Of a stretch of 64,000 nucleotides of DNA, positions 25,356 through 32,445 are shown piece after piece. This DNA is from Rhodobacterales bacterium LSUCC0387 (GTDB taxonomy: Bacteria; Pseudomonadota; Alphaproteobacteria; Rhodobacterales; Rhodobacteraceae), in contig WVSR01000002.1 in NCBI GenBank assembly GCA_015689775.1, positions 1-64,000 of the forward strand. Direction: 5' to 3'. Position numbers and translations under genes: made by a program. The notes under the pieces were generated by a model, which ran no database searches, was not told the DNA's origin, and saw nothing but the letters and a program-made list of their open reading frames with translations. The stretch's first letter is position 1, and each line of letters opens with the position of its first letter.

Positions 25356-25387
25356 AAGGCGAGGCCGCCTTGGTTGGGCCTCGCCTT
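25356..25387 (-). terminator. Intrinsic terminator of the small-protein operon
   Basis: Arms AAGGCGAGGC (25356-25365) and GCCTCGCCTT (25378-25387) form a 10-bp stem with a 12-base loop. Reading the minus strand, the stem ends in TTTT. It lies 31 bases beyond the stop of the NTF2-like gene at 25418, which marks the end of the cupin/NTF2/barrel gene run. Confidence 0.75.
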
Positions 25388-25417
25388 CGTTTAATCATTG
25401 GTTGCATCATGTATTTA

Positions 25418-25744
25418 TTAAATAGGGGTCGCCCCTGTTTCCATGCGAATAATTTTTCCGTCTTTGAGCATGCAAACCAGCATAACCGCTTCTTTTGTGT
25501 CGTCGGGATACGAATTGAAATTATGTGAGACCATAATTTCACTATTTTCGTAAACACATCGAGACGAATTGGTTACGAACTTTGGGTTTTCCATCATCGT
25601 AGAGAACATCGGCCCCCACTCACTTTTGGTGAGTTTTCTACCCGATTTGTGAAATACAATTTCCGCGTCTTCATGAATGAGCTCAATATAGCCCTCGAAA
25701 TCTCGGGCCTCGATGACTTTTTTTAGTTTTTGGTATAGAGACAT
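25418..25744 (-). CDS. SnoaL/NTF2-like small protein
   Basis: I choose ATG 25744 (MSLYQKLKKVIEARDFEGY), with GGGGGAATAG directly upstream. The 108-residue product reads like an NTF2/SnoaL cone-fold protein: a helical start, LIHEDAEIVFHKSGRKLTK, then strands including ENSEIMVSHNFNSY and EAVMLVCMLKDGKIIRMETG. SnoaL-like proteins are isomerases, hydrolases or binding proteins for small hydrophobic molecules. It starts 2 bases after the cupin gene ends and is followed by a terminator. Confidence 0.78.
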   Translation of the reverse strand: MSLYQKLKKVIEARDFEGYIELIHEDAEIVFHKSGRKLTKSEWGPMFSTMMENPKFVTNSSRCVYENSEIMVSHNFNSYPDDTKEAVMLVCMLKDGKIIRMETGATPI

Positions 25745-25746
25745 TT

Positions 25747-26094
25747 CTATTCCCCCCACATTCCTGCGAATTCGTATACAACTGCACGCTTTCCACCGAC
25801 ACACCAAGCATCATGATTGGGCGAAATGGCATATGCGTCACCCGCTGTGTAGGTGGCCTCGGAGCCGTCGTCGCAAACACAATGAATAGTACCTTCAACT
25901 ATGACACCAGTATGCGTAGCTTTGCAGCTAGGCGTACCAACAAGTGGCTTAATGTCCTTTGACCATTTCCACTCTGGTGCAAGCGTCAACTTCATCACGC
26001 GCTGACCGAGTACGTTCACGGCCTCCATACGCGCATTGGGCATGTCCTTGGCTTCGTCTGCCTGGGACGCAAAACTTTTCACTTCGATGGGCAT
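25747..26094 (-). CDS. Small cupin-domain protein
   Basis: Start ATG 26094 (MPIEVKSFASQADEAKDM) has AAGGA 8 bases upstream; a longer frame to 26148 lacks one. The 115-residue protein has cupin character: THTGVIVEGTIHCVCDDG as motif 1 and GDAYAISPNHDAWCVGGKRAVVYEF as motif 2, with histidines His/His in plausible metal positions. Substrate unknown. It is part of a run of small single-domain genes on the minus strand, ending in a terminator at 25356-25387. Confidence 0.78.
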   Translation of the reverse strand: MPIEVKSFASQADEAKDMPNARMEAVNVLGQRVMKLTLAPEWKWSKDIKPLVGTPSCKATHTGVIVEGTIHCVCDDGSEATYTAGDAYAISPNHDAWCVGGKRAVVYEFAGMWGE

Positions 26095-26184
26095 ATTTTT
26101 GGTCCTTATTTTGTAGTTAGTCGAGATATTTGGGATAAACTGAGGCAAATCAGCACTGGCATATTTGCTTCAATTAGCTCTGCG

Positions 26185-26469
26185 TCACTTAGTGAAAGAC
26201 TCTCCACTCATGGGTGTCACCACGGTTGTTTCCAAGATAGCGCCTGCGGCGGCTCTTTTGGCTTTAAGTTCCTCGTGGCCGCCAAAAGCCTTCAAAGCTT
26301 CGGGGGAGTCAAAATCGATTATAACGGTTAACTTATTGTCGTTATCTTTTTCGGTGCCTGCGAAAATGAGCTTTCCTCCAAGGGCATTTAGTGCGGCCTC
26401 ATTCTCATGAAACATGTCTTTCCATGGCTTAAAGCCACGAGCCAAATCCTGCGTAAGTTTTACAATCAT
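26185..26469 (-). CDS. Small dimeric alpha/beta-barrel protein (DUF3764-like)
   Basis: The 94-residue protein (MIVKLTQDLARGFKPWKDMF) has a first strand, a helix with WKDMFHENEAALNALG, then LIFAGTEKDNDNKLTVIIDF and a DSPEALKAFGGHEELK helix. This is the layout of DUF3764-type ferredoxin-like domains. No catalytic residues are identifiable. It is one of four proteins of this fold within 5 kb. Confidence 0.7.
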   Translation of the reverse strand: MIVKLTQDLARGFKPWKDMFHENEAALNALGGKLIFAGTEKDNDNKLTVIIDFDSPEALKAFGGHEELKAKRAAAGAILETTVVTPMSGESFTK

Positions 26470-26544
26470 GACGGGCTTACTTTCTCTGGGAGTTATTCAC
26501 CATGACCTCTGTGGGGCAGGGCGTTAACTTATTGGGGTAAGATT

Positions 26545-27018
26545 TTAGTTGGCTGGGACTACGTGGTACATTTGCTGCCCTGTGCTCAGCATACCGGTGA
26601 CTGTGCCAATGAATTTTTGGTCAACATACGGTTCATACTTCCCGCTGCCGGCAGTCAATGACCCAATGTATTCCATTCTTGGTGTGATCTCGCCAAAGAA
26701 TATGGCTAAATCTCCGTCGGGATCCATCATGCTACAAACGCCCACACCACCAACTGGCTGTCCATTGGTTGTGAGTGCAACAGACTGAGTGCACTCCGCA
26801 GTGACGAGTGATGGAAATCCCTCAGGTGCGGCAGACCAATCCCACAGATCAGTAGAGGATGCCATCATGATTGAACCGGTGGTGCCTTCGATTATTGCCA
26901 TCGTTGATGGCGCATTTGCAAGGCCAACCATGTTCCATAGACCTGCATGTCCGTCTGCTAATAAGGGGCTGGTGCTGCATGCCAAAAAAAGTGCCGCCCA
27001 TTTTGATGAATTGCGCAT
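26545..27018 (-). CDS. Secreted or periplasmic protein of unknown function
   Basis: The 157-residue protein has a Sec signal peptide (MRNSSKWAALFLACSTSPLLA, likely cut after LLA or ADG). The mature part is rich in small and beta-forming residues, contains two cysteines (AECTQSV, GVCSMMD) and ends TGQQMYHVVPAN. I do not recognise a family; it reads like a small beta-barrel. It lies within the HxlR-linked small-protein set, with a GGAG ribosome site, and is the only exported member of it. Confidence 0.65.
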   Translation of the reverse strand: MRNSSKWAALFLACSTSPLLADGHAGLWNMVGLANAPSTMAIIEGTTGSIMMASSTDLWDWSAAPEGFPSLVTAECTQSVALTTNGQPVGGVGVCSMMDPDGDLAIFFGEITPRMEYIGSLTAGSGKYEPYVDQKFIGTVTGMLSTGQQMYHVVPAN

Positions 27019-27073
27019 GTTTTGAACTCCTATAATTGAAGGCTTAAGTTAACTTTCTGTTGATATGCCAAGG

Positions 27074-27448
27074 TCAGAGCGTCTCAATGACCTCCCCATT
27101 GGCAATCAGAACACTCCCAAATTCGGTGATTGTGCCGACAAATGATTGGAAGTTTTTCCAGCTTTGTCCTGCGGCAAGGTGCTGGTCTATTCCCTCGTCC
27201 ATCACGTAGACTTCGTTGATAGAATAGAGAACCCGATTGGTCGTGCCCTGACTGGGGTCAGCGATGTTTACAAGCTCATTTGCTTTCGACACGTAATAGT
27301 GAACGAGCTGTATTTTGCTATCGTCGTAGCTATGCGTTTCTCGCATCCAAGTGGCATGATCTGATATTGCGGTTTCAACTTTATCTGCCGCATCTAACGG
27401 TACCGACAGGGCAAAATTGAAAGTTCGTTGCTTCAGTTTAACGTTCAT
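27074..27448 (-). CDS. Dimeric alpha/beta-barrel-like small protein
   Basis: The 124-residue protein (MNVKLKQRTFNFALSVPLDA) has a helix with VETAISDHATWMRETHSY, then strands IQLVHYYVSKANE and NRVLYSINEVYVM, and a helix-strand end. The pattern fits the ferredoxin-like fold and I name no catalytic residues. It is the first gene of the minus-strand run ending at 25418, has a GTAGGAG site, and is divergent from the glycerophosphodiesterase gene across a region containing copy 2 of the 31-bp element. Confidence 0.65.
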   Translation of the reverse strand: MNVKLKQRTFNFALSVPLDAADKVETAISDHATWMRETHSYDDSKIQLVHYYVSKANELVNIADPSQGTTNRVLYSINEVYVMDEGIDQHLAAGQSWKNFQSFVGTITEFGSVLIANGEVIETL

Positions 27449-27578
27449 GTTTTCTCCTACGTGGGCTTGGCTGTTGATAGATATTATCCACCGGCGAAAA
27501 CTTCACTTCAGCGGCTGAGCTTGTATCAGCAGGATATCTTTTCCCGACAATTCCCGATCACGCTTGCACCCACCCAAC

Positions 27579-27609
27579 CAGCAATCTAGTCTAAAGTTTG
27601 AAGCGGTTT
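27579..27609 (+). promoter_or_regulatory. Repeated 31-bp promoter element, copy 2 (upstream of phosphodiesterase gene)
   Basis: It matches copy 1 (23634-23664) at 28 of 31 bases, has the same orientation and also sits in a divergent promoter region beside a dimeric-barrel gene. It ends 18 bases before the phosphodiesterase start. The two copies imply shared regulation. Confidence 0.7.
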
Positions 27610-27627
27610 CGTTAAAGAGGTTGGGGG

Positions 27628-28611
27628 ATGATTGAGCTGGATGCAGCGGAAGCATTTCGCGGTGCACAAAATACAGTTCGAATAGTTGGTCACCGAGGCG
27701 CTCGCGGCGTACTCCCCGAAAATTCGATGATTGGCTTTGAGTTTGCCATTAATACCGGGGTAAAGCTGCTTGAATTTGATGTTGTCATGACTGCGGATTT
27801 CGTACCCGTCATTACGCACAATCACAGGCTCCATGCGCCGACATTCCGAGGGCTAAATGGTCATTTTATCAAGGAAGAACTGCGCTTCTCAGACCTGACT
27901 TGGGATGAAGTGCGTCAATATGAAATTGGATGGATTGATGGATCTACTGCTTATGGTCAGCGGTTCGCTGACCAATCGCAGGTTGACGATGTCCATGTGC
28001 CAAAACTTGAAGACTTACTCACATTAGTTTCGCATCCCCGGTATTCAGATACTTACTTAATGCTAGAAATTAAGTCTGATCCCCAATTTGTTTCTGATCC
28101 CATATACCGCGAGCGCTTGGTTACGGAAGTCGTCAAGGTTGTTCGTAGGACTGATCTGTCCAAGAGAACGGTACTCCATAGTTTTGATTGGGACTTGTTG
28201 AAGGCTTGTCAGGCATATGCCCCGGACTTGCCCACTTCATTTTTGACATACTTAAATCCGCCGCAGACGCATTATGGTGAGGATTCCTCTCGAGCGGTTT
28301 CACCGGAATTTACCGGGCGTGAAGAGACAATCCCCCAGCTGGTAAAAGACGCGGGTGGCAAGCTTTGGTGTCCTTATTTTGAGGATGTAAGTCAGGATAT
28401 CATTGATGAGGCAAAGAAACTTGGCCTGATAGTGGCCGTTTGGACGGTGAATGAGGCGGCTGACATCAAGCGAATGTTAGGGTTTGGGGTCGATGCCATT
28501 GTGACTGATTATCCTGGTCGAGTTCAGCGGCTAATCGCAGACCACGGCTACCGATTTGCCACACCAACCCGCAGCAATGCTGGGCTGGAAGCCTCTAAGC
28601 AGGCCAGCTGA
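27628..28611 (+). CDS. Glycerophosphodiester phosphodiesterase
   Basis: The 327-residue protein has the GDPD TIM-barrel motifs: VGHRGARGVLPENSM near residues 20-34, the acidic LLEFDVVMTAD motif and a second histidine in VITHNHRL, then HSFDWDLLKACQ and a VWTVNEAADIKRML/DAIVTDYPG end. It releases glycerol-3-phosphate from glycerophosphodiesters. No signal peptide is visible, so it is probably cytoplasmic. The ribosome site is TTGGGGG. It is preceded by the same 31-bp element as the HxlR-type gene and followed directly by decayed gene fragments. Confidence 0.92.
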   Translation: MIELDAAEAFRGAQNTVRIVGHRGARGVLPENSMIGFEFAINTGVKLLEFDVVMTADFVPVITHNHRLHAPTFRGLNGHFIKEELRFSDLTWDEVRQYEIGWIDGSTAYGQRFADQSQVDDVHVPKLEDLLTLVSHPRYSDTYLMLEIKSDPQFVSDPIYRERLVTEVVKVVRRTDLSKRTVLHSFDWDLLKACQAYAPDLPTSFLTYLNPPQTHYGEDSSRAVSPEFTGREETIPQLVKDAGGKLWCPYFEDVSQDIIDEAKKLGLIVAVWTVNEAADIKRMLGFGVDAIVTDYPGRVQRLIADHGYRFATPTRSNAGLEASKQAS

Positions 28612-28615
28612 TCTT

Positions 28616-28800
28616 TTAAATTCTGGAAAGGCGCCAAGTTGGGTTCAGCGCTGCAGCGGCCAGAAAGTTGTTTGTTTCGACCCCAGCGAACATTCCGTCC
28701 CGTTCTACTAAGACGGTCCGCCAATTACGTGCAGCCGCTCCAAGAATATCAGTGTGAAGTGTATCCCCGCACATCACTATTCTGGAGGGGGGTACATTGG
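28616..28800 (-). pseudogene. C-terminal remnant of a HAD-superfamily (class IIA) phosphatase
   Basis: The frame encodes about 60 recognisable residues, including VMCGDTLHTDILGAAARNW and RTVLVERDGMFAG. This is the motif IV region and cap-distal end of class IIA HAD phosphatases, which normally exceed 250 residues. The remaining N-terminal part is missing. At about 28785-28800 the similarity stops and an oppositely oriented transporter remnant begins. The local ATG codons probably do not make a functional protein. Confidence 0.7.
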
Positions 28801-29051
28801 GCTCCGACGATGTGGACATTGCGCGCTCACTAGTCGAACAAAAAGAAACGATCAGAGATCTGGAGCAAGAGTTGGAAAAGCAACATTTGATCCGTTTAAG
28901 TGACGGGCAAACCGCGTCGATAGAGACGAGTGCAATCCATATAGATCTTCTGAGGTCTGTGACGACGCTGAATTCATCATTTGCAACTCTAGCGTATCCG
29001 CTCTTAACGGAGACTGGTGAACTGTTAGAAAGCCGTCTATCAAGCGTTTAG
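28790..29051 (+). pseudogene. C-terminal remnant of a Na/Pi cotransporter family protein
   Basis: The frame reads ARSLVEQKETIRDLEQELEK, then SIETSAIHIDLLRSVTTLNS and AYPLL, which is the cytoplasmic PhoU-like tail of NptA/YjbB-type Na+/phosphate cotransporters. The membrane domain is absent: the upstream DNA is the reverse-strand HAD remnant. A small stand-alone PhoU-like protein cannot be ruled out, but fusion of two truncated genes at about 28790 is the simplest reading. Confidence 0.65.
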
Positions 29052-29129
29052 TTGATAGTTTTGTGAATTTTATTCCAAATTTAATCACTGCTGCGCACGC
29101 ACGAGCTTCCCAGGCTATCACTAACTAGT

Positions 29130-30149
29130 TCACGGATCTCGCTGAATTGCGTGCTCAATGCGCTTGCCTAAGTTCATTGCAATTTGAGTGCCAAATGCCA
29201 CGCAGTATTTGTGATTTTCTGCGACAACCGCCGGGAGGTGTGTCGCATTCATTAGGGCCCTGTCGATCCCTGCGAGGCCAGCCCCGCCTCCCGTGAGGAC
29301 TAGGCCGTGCTCCTGAATGTCTCCAGCCAAATCAGGCGGTGTTTGCTCCAGAAGGAGCATCACGGCCTCGCAGATGCTGCTCACCAACGGCCGCAGCGCC
29401 TCGGCAATGTCTGCCTGCGTGACCTCGATTTCTTGGGGAAGGCCACTGACGCCGTGGCGACCCCGAACGCTCGTCTTACGTCCAACGCCGTCATTGGGCG
29501 GGACGGCTGTGCCGATCTCAAATTTCAGCATCTCACAAGTGGCTAAGCCGACATTGAGATTATATTTCTTTTTGATGAATGCGGCTATCGCCGCGTCAAA
29601 GTGGTCCCCACCAACTCGGATCGACTGCGCGACGACAATGCCCCCGAGAGACAGCACCGCAACCTCGGTCGTGCCGCCGCCGATGTCCACGATCATGGAG
29701 CCCGTAGGTTCCAGAACCGGCATTCCGGCGCCCAGTGCGGCCGCCATCGGCTCCTCGACAAGGCCGACACGGCGGCCGCCAGCGGCCTCAACGGACGCCT
29801 TGATTGCGCGCTTCTCCACCGGCGTGGCGCCATATGGCACGCACACAAATACGACTGGCTTTCGAAACGCAAAATTATTCAGCACTTTTTTAAAGAATGC
29901 AGAAATCATGTCCTGCGCCGCGTCGAAATCCGCAATCACGCCGTCAGACAGGGGGCGGATTGCCAATATACTCTCCGGCGTCTTGCCCAGCATGAGTTTG
30001 GCGTCATCCCCGACGGCTAGGAGGCGCTTCTGACCATTTTTTACCTGGTAGGCGATTACCGACGGCTCATCTAAGACGACGCCATTCTTGTTGTCGACGA
30101 TGACAATGTTGGCCGTGCCGAGGTCAATGCTAATTTCATAAGCCAACAA
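29130..30149 (-). CDS. mreB: MreB/Mbl-family rod-shape actin homologue
   Basis: The 339-residue actin-fold ATPase would polymerise under the membrane and guide cell-wall synthesis. Phosphate loops are SIDLGTANIVIV near residues 7-18 and MIVDIGGGTTEVAVLSLGG near 152-170; the adenosine motif VLTGGGAGLAGI is near 290, with VGLVEEPMAAALGAG between. Length is near full MreB. The start is a TTG at 30149 preceded by GAGGACGAA. No mreC, mreD or pbp2 lies beside it, and its GC looks higher than that of its neighbours, so a second, possibly acquired, MreB paralogue is likely. Confidence 0.9.
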   Translation of the reverse strand: MLAYEISIDLGTANIVIVDNKNGVVLDEPSVIAYQVKNGQKRLLAVGDDAKLMLGKTPESILAIRPLSDGVIADFDAAQDMISAFFKKVLNNFAFRKPVVFVCVPYGATPVEKRAIKASVEAAGGRRVGLVEEPMAAALGAGMPVLEPTGSMIVDIGGGTTEVAVLSLGGIVVAQSIRVGGDHFDAAIAAFIKKKYNLNVGLATCEMLKFEIGTAVPPNDGVGRKTSVRGRHGVSGLPQEIEVTQADIAEALRPLVSSICEAVMLLLEQTPPDLAGDIQEHGLVLTGGGAGLAGIDRALMNATHLPAVVAENHKYCVAFGTQIAMNLGKRIEHAIQRDP

Positions 30150-30501
30150 TTCGTCCTCACTATTACATTCCTGGCCTTTTGATGACGCAGGCTAGTGGCC
30201 GACTGCGTTGCCCCTGAAATTCCAACGGGCTCCAGTCCTCATTTTTTCATTCCACCAAATTCACAAAAATATCAAATGCAATCAATGTTTTTTTCTTGGC
30301 TACAGCATTTATCTAAGCACTTTCCTAGAAGCTGTGCTCCGACCTCTCAAGGTATCGCGCCAAAATTGTGGTCGTGCGCCATCCGCCTCCAGAGGTCGTC
30401 GTCAACAATTCACAAATCTGGGATGGTGCTGACTTGGATCGTGTGTTTGGCACTGCGGCTTGAGATGCTAATACCAGTTTTTGGATTTTCAATTGGGTAT
30501 G
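30150..30501. other. Intergenic region of 352 bases with a possible gene remnant
   Basis: This stretch lies between the mreB-like gene start and the end of the aldolase/adducin gene. It holds no good complete gene. On the plus strand one frame (30329-30463) reads as a protein-like tail, listed separately. The part near mreB presumably contains its promoter; I see no convincing -35/-10 pair or terminator. Confidence 0.5.
30329..30463 (+). pseudogene. Possible C-terminal fragment of an unrecognised gene
   Basis: After a TAG at 30326-30328, about 44 codons run to TGA at 30461-30463 without ATG. They include IVVVRHPPPEVVVNNSQIW and GADLDRVFGTAA, which read like real protein rather than random frame. 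I cannot assign a family. It may be a decayed relic linked to the remnants at 28616-29051. Confidence 0.3.
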
Positions 30502-31314
30502 TCAGCTCAACATATCCGGTTGGTCTACCACAAGCTGGTTCCATATGGTTTGGAAGTGAAGCCATCCAATGTACTCGCTGCCGACGTGCTCTCGGCTGTA
30601 TCGAGCACGCTCATCAGGAATTCGGATTGGCGTAATCCCGCTTGCGGCAATATCGAGCTGCTGTTTGCAGCAGCGCTCAAGTGCGATAAACCAGAAGGCC
30701 GCACTTTCGATGGAGTGGCGCGAGGCAGTCAAAAGGCCGTGGTTTTGATGGAGCGCCGCCTTAACCCCTTTGAATGCTTTTGCGACATCTGAGCCAGCAT
30801 GGGTCTCAACTGCAACTGCTCCAGCCTGTTCCCCAACGACAACGTGATCCTCAAAGAATGCACACGCGTCCTGAGTGATCGGATCGATTGGGCGCCCCGT
30901 AGCGCACCAAGCGGTCCCATAGGTGGTATGGGCATGGCACATCGCGATAATATCAGGGTGCTGATCATGTACGTTAGCATGCAGTACAAACCCGGCTCGG
31001 TTAACTGCGTATTCGCCTTCGATTACAGTGCCGTTGTGATCCACAAGTATAAGATTGGATAACCTCACTTTACTAAAGTGAATGCACATGGGGTTTGTCC
31101 AATACAGCTCAGGGTTTTCTGGGTCGCGGACTGTTAAGTGACCGGCAAAGCCGTAATCAAAACCTTGTTGAGCAAATGCACGACAGGCTGCTACGAGGCG
31201 TTGTTTGCGGTGTTCGCGTTCTGCTTCAACGGTTTCATATTTTGGCTCTTGTGGAAATATTAAGCCGTCCTGTTCTGGTTGATAGATGGATTTTCGTTTG
31301 CCGAGATCGAGCAT
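30502..31314 (-). CDS. Class II aldolase/adducin-domain protein
   Basis: The 270-residue protein belongs to the fuculose-/ribulose-phosphate aldolase and epimerase fold. Zinc ligands are visible in AMCHAHTTYGTAW (His-x-His) and the later HQNHGLLT histidine; an N-terminal GFDYGFAGHLTVRDP segment is typical of the adducin-like branch. It could be an aldolase, decarboxylase or dehydratase-like enzyme for short sugar acids. It follows the GntR gene by 36 bases in the same direction, so the two form an operon divergent from the sugar ABC operon. Confidence 0.85.
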   Translation of the reverse strand: MLDLGKRKSIYQPEQDGLIFPQEPKYETVEAEREHRKQRLVAACRAFAQQGFDYGFAGHLTVRDPENPELYWTNPMCIHFSKVRLSNLILVDHNGTVIEGEYAVNRAGFVLHANVHDQHPDIIAMCHAHTTYGTAWCATGRPIDPITQDACAFFEDHVVVGEQAGAVAVETHAGSDVAKAFKGVKAALHQNHGLLTASRHSIESAAFWFIALERCCKQQLDIAASGITPIRIPDERARYSREHVGSEYIGWLHFQTIWNQLVVDQPDMLS

Positions 31315-31350
31315 TTGGTATCCTTTGTGTGGAAGGCGCTTACAGCTACC

Positions 31351-32013
31351 TTATTTGTTGTGTGCTATAAGCGCGGCCAGTGTGCTTTCCTTCGCTCTGT
31401 GTATATGGTCGCGCATTTGAACTTCGGCCAAATCACCTTTGCCTGACTGGATGTGCTCCAAGATCACGTGATGATCTTTCCAAGTGGATTTGATAAACTT
31501 TTCATCGCTTAGAACGCGTCCCATGAAGCGTTCCACGTGATGCCAATTAGCGTTTAGAGATTGCGTAACTACAGTGTTGCCCGCCCATTGATAAATCATT
31601 CTGTGGAAGGCTGCATCTGCCGCGATTAGGTCAAAGCTATCTGCGTTCTCCACCGCAGACTTTCCTAATTTCATAATTTCTTCTGCTTCTGCGTCTGCAT
31701 TGTCTGGCTTACGGTCGGCCGCTAGTTTTGCGACTGAGGGCTCAACGATTAATCTAAACTCGTAGATATTTACGAAATACTGAGGATCGATTGGGGCAAC
31801 TATGACCCCTCGTTTCCCGTTGTCATGTAACAGGCCGTTGGCTTTTAGGATTGCAATGGCGCTGTTCACGGGTTGTCGTGACACGTTCAATTGTTCAGCC
31901 AACTGGTCTTGGTTCAGTCGCTCACCGGGCCCCAGTTCCCCAGACGTGATTGCGGCAAGAAGGCTGTCATATGTCTCTTCGACCAATGATTTTTTGTAAC
32001 GTATCGAGCGCAT
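31351..32013 (-). CDS. GntR-family (FadR/FCD) transcriptional regulator
   Basis: The 220-residue regulator has a winged helix at about residues 10-75 (LNQDQLAEQLNVSRQPVNSA) and an all-helical FCD effector domain (EFRLIVEPSVAKLAA, with histidines AAFHRMIY and IQSGKGDLAEVQMRDHIH that usually bind a metal and a carboxylate ligand). It is divergent from the ABC/kinase operon. A perfect 16-bp palindrome lies about 70 bases upstream of its start, so autoregulation and control of the divergent operon are likely. Confidence 0.92.
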   Translation of the reverse strand: MRSIRYKKSLVEETYDSLLAAITSGELGPGERLNQDQLAEQLNVSRQPVNSAIAILKANGLLHDNGKRGVIVAPIDPQYFVNIYEFRLIVEPSVAKLAADRKPDNADAEAEEIMKLGKSAVENADSFDLIAADAAFHRMIYQWAGNTVVTQSLNANWHHVERFMGRVLSDEKFIKSTWKDHHVILEHIQSGKGDLAEVQMRDHIHRAKESTLAALIAHNK

Positions 32014-32445
32014 CAGATCTCATCACCTTTTGAATGATGCAGGATAGCATTTTGTTTGATGTTGACAAGACTTTGTATTTTGTATTTCGTATACGAAATT
32101 CGAAATCCTGGAATCAAGTATGAAAATTTTTTTCTTTTTGGCGCAAAAGTGCACTTCTTCAGGTGTAGTGCCGGCACTATGGGCGCATTACGAGGTAAAA
32201 AATCACGCATCTTTCTACTTCGTAAAAATAATTTTTTTCTTAATTAATGTAATAATAATAGAAAAATATACAGATTTTCTTAAAAAAATAGGCACAAAGA
32301 GAAAAAATGAAGAAAATTATTTACAAAAAAATTTTTTACAATAACGTGAGGGCGCTGACTCGAGAATCGAGGGGCCCAAATGGGTGGAAGCGATGCTTGA
32401 GGTCAGGTTTGGCCGGACGGCCACTCTTAAAAAGGGAGAGACTAA
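32014..32445. other. AT-rich divergent promoter region with structured leader
   Basis: These 432 bases between the GntR gene and the ABC binding-protein gene contain the GntR-type palindrome near the GntR end. A very AT-rich stretch with long A and T runs follows (about 32106-32345), probably bent or nucleoid-protein-binding DNA. A GC-richer leader (32346-32440) comes last, with small inverted repeats such as TGGCCGGACGGCCA at 32410-32423. Lysine/phenylalanine-rich ORFs here look like composition artefacts. Confidence 0.6.
32084..32099. promoter_or_regulatory. Candidate GntR operator
   Basis: ATTTCGTATACGAAAT is a perfect 16-bp palindrome 71 bases upstream of the GntR-type start. The TATAC-centred dyad with TCGTATACGA resembles FadR-subfamily GntR sites (TNGTNNNACNA). 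A TTGACA hexamer lies at 32062-32067 on the plus strand, so the site may overlap the start of the plus-strand promoter. Confidence 0.65.

Noticed and set aside
28797-29051. Small stand-alone 84-residue gene
   Set aside because: Its sequence is the C-terminal tail of a Na/Pi cotransporter and starts at a junction with another remnant, so pseudogene fits better.
29317-30033. 238-codon plus-strand frame opposite mreB
   Set aside because: Shadow of the GC-rich mreB gene; Ser/Pro/Arg-rich and without recognisable motifs.
32056-32344. Lys/Phe-rich small frames in the AT-rich intergenic block
   Set aside because: Composition artefacts with no ribosome site at sensible spacing; the segment is better read as a promoter region.
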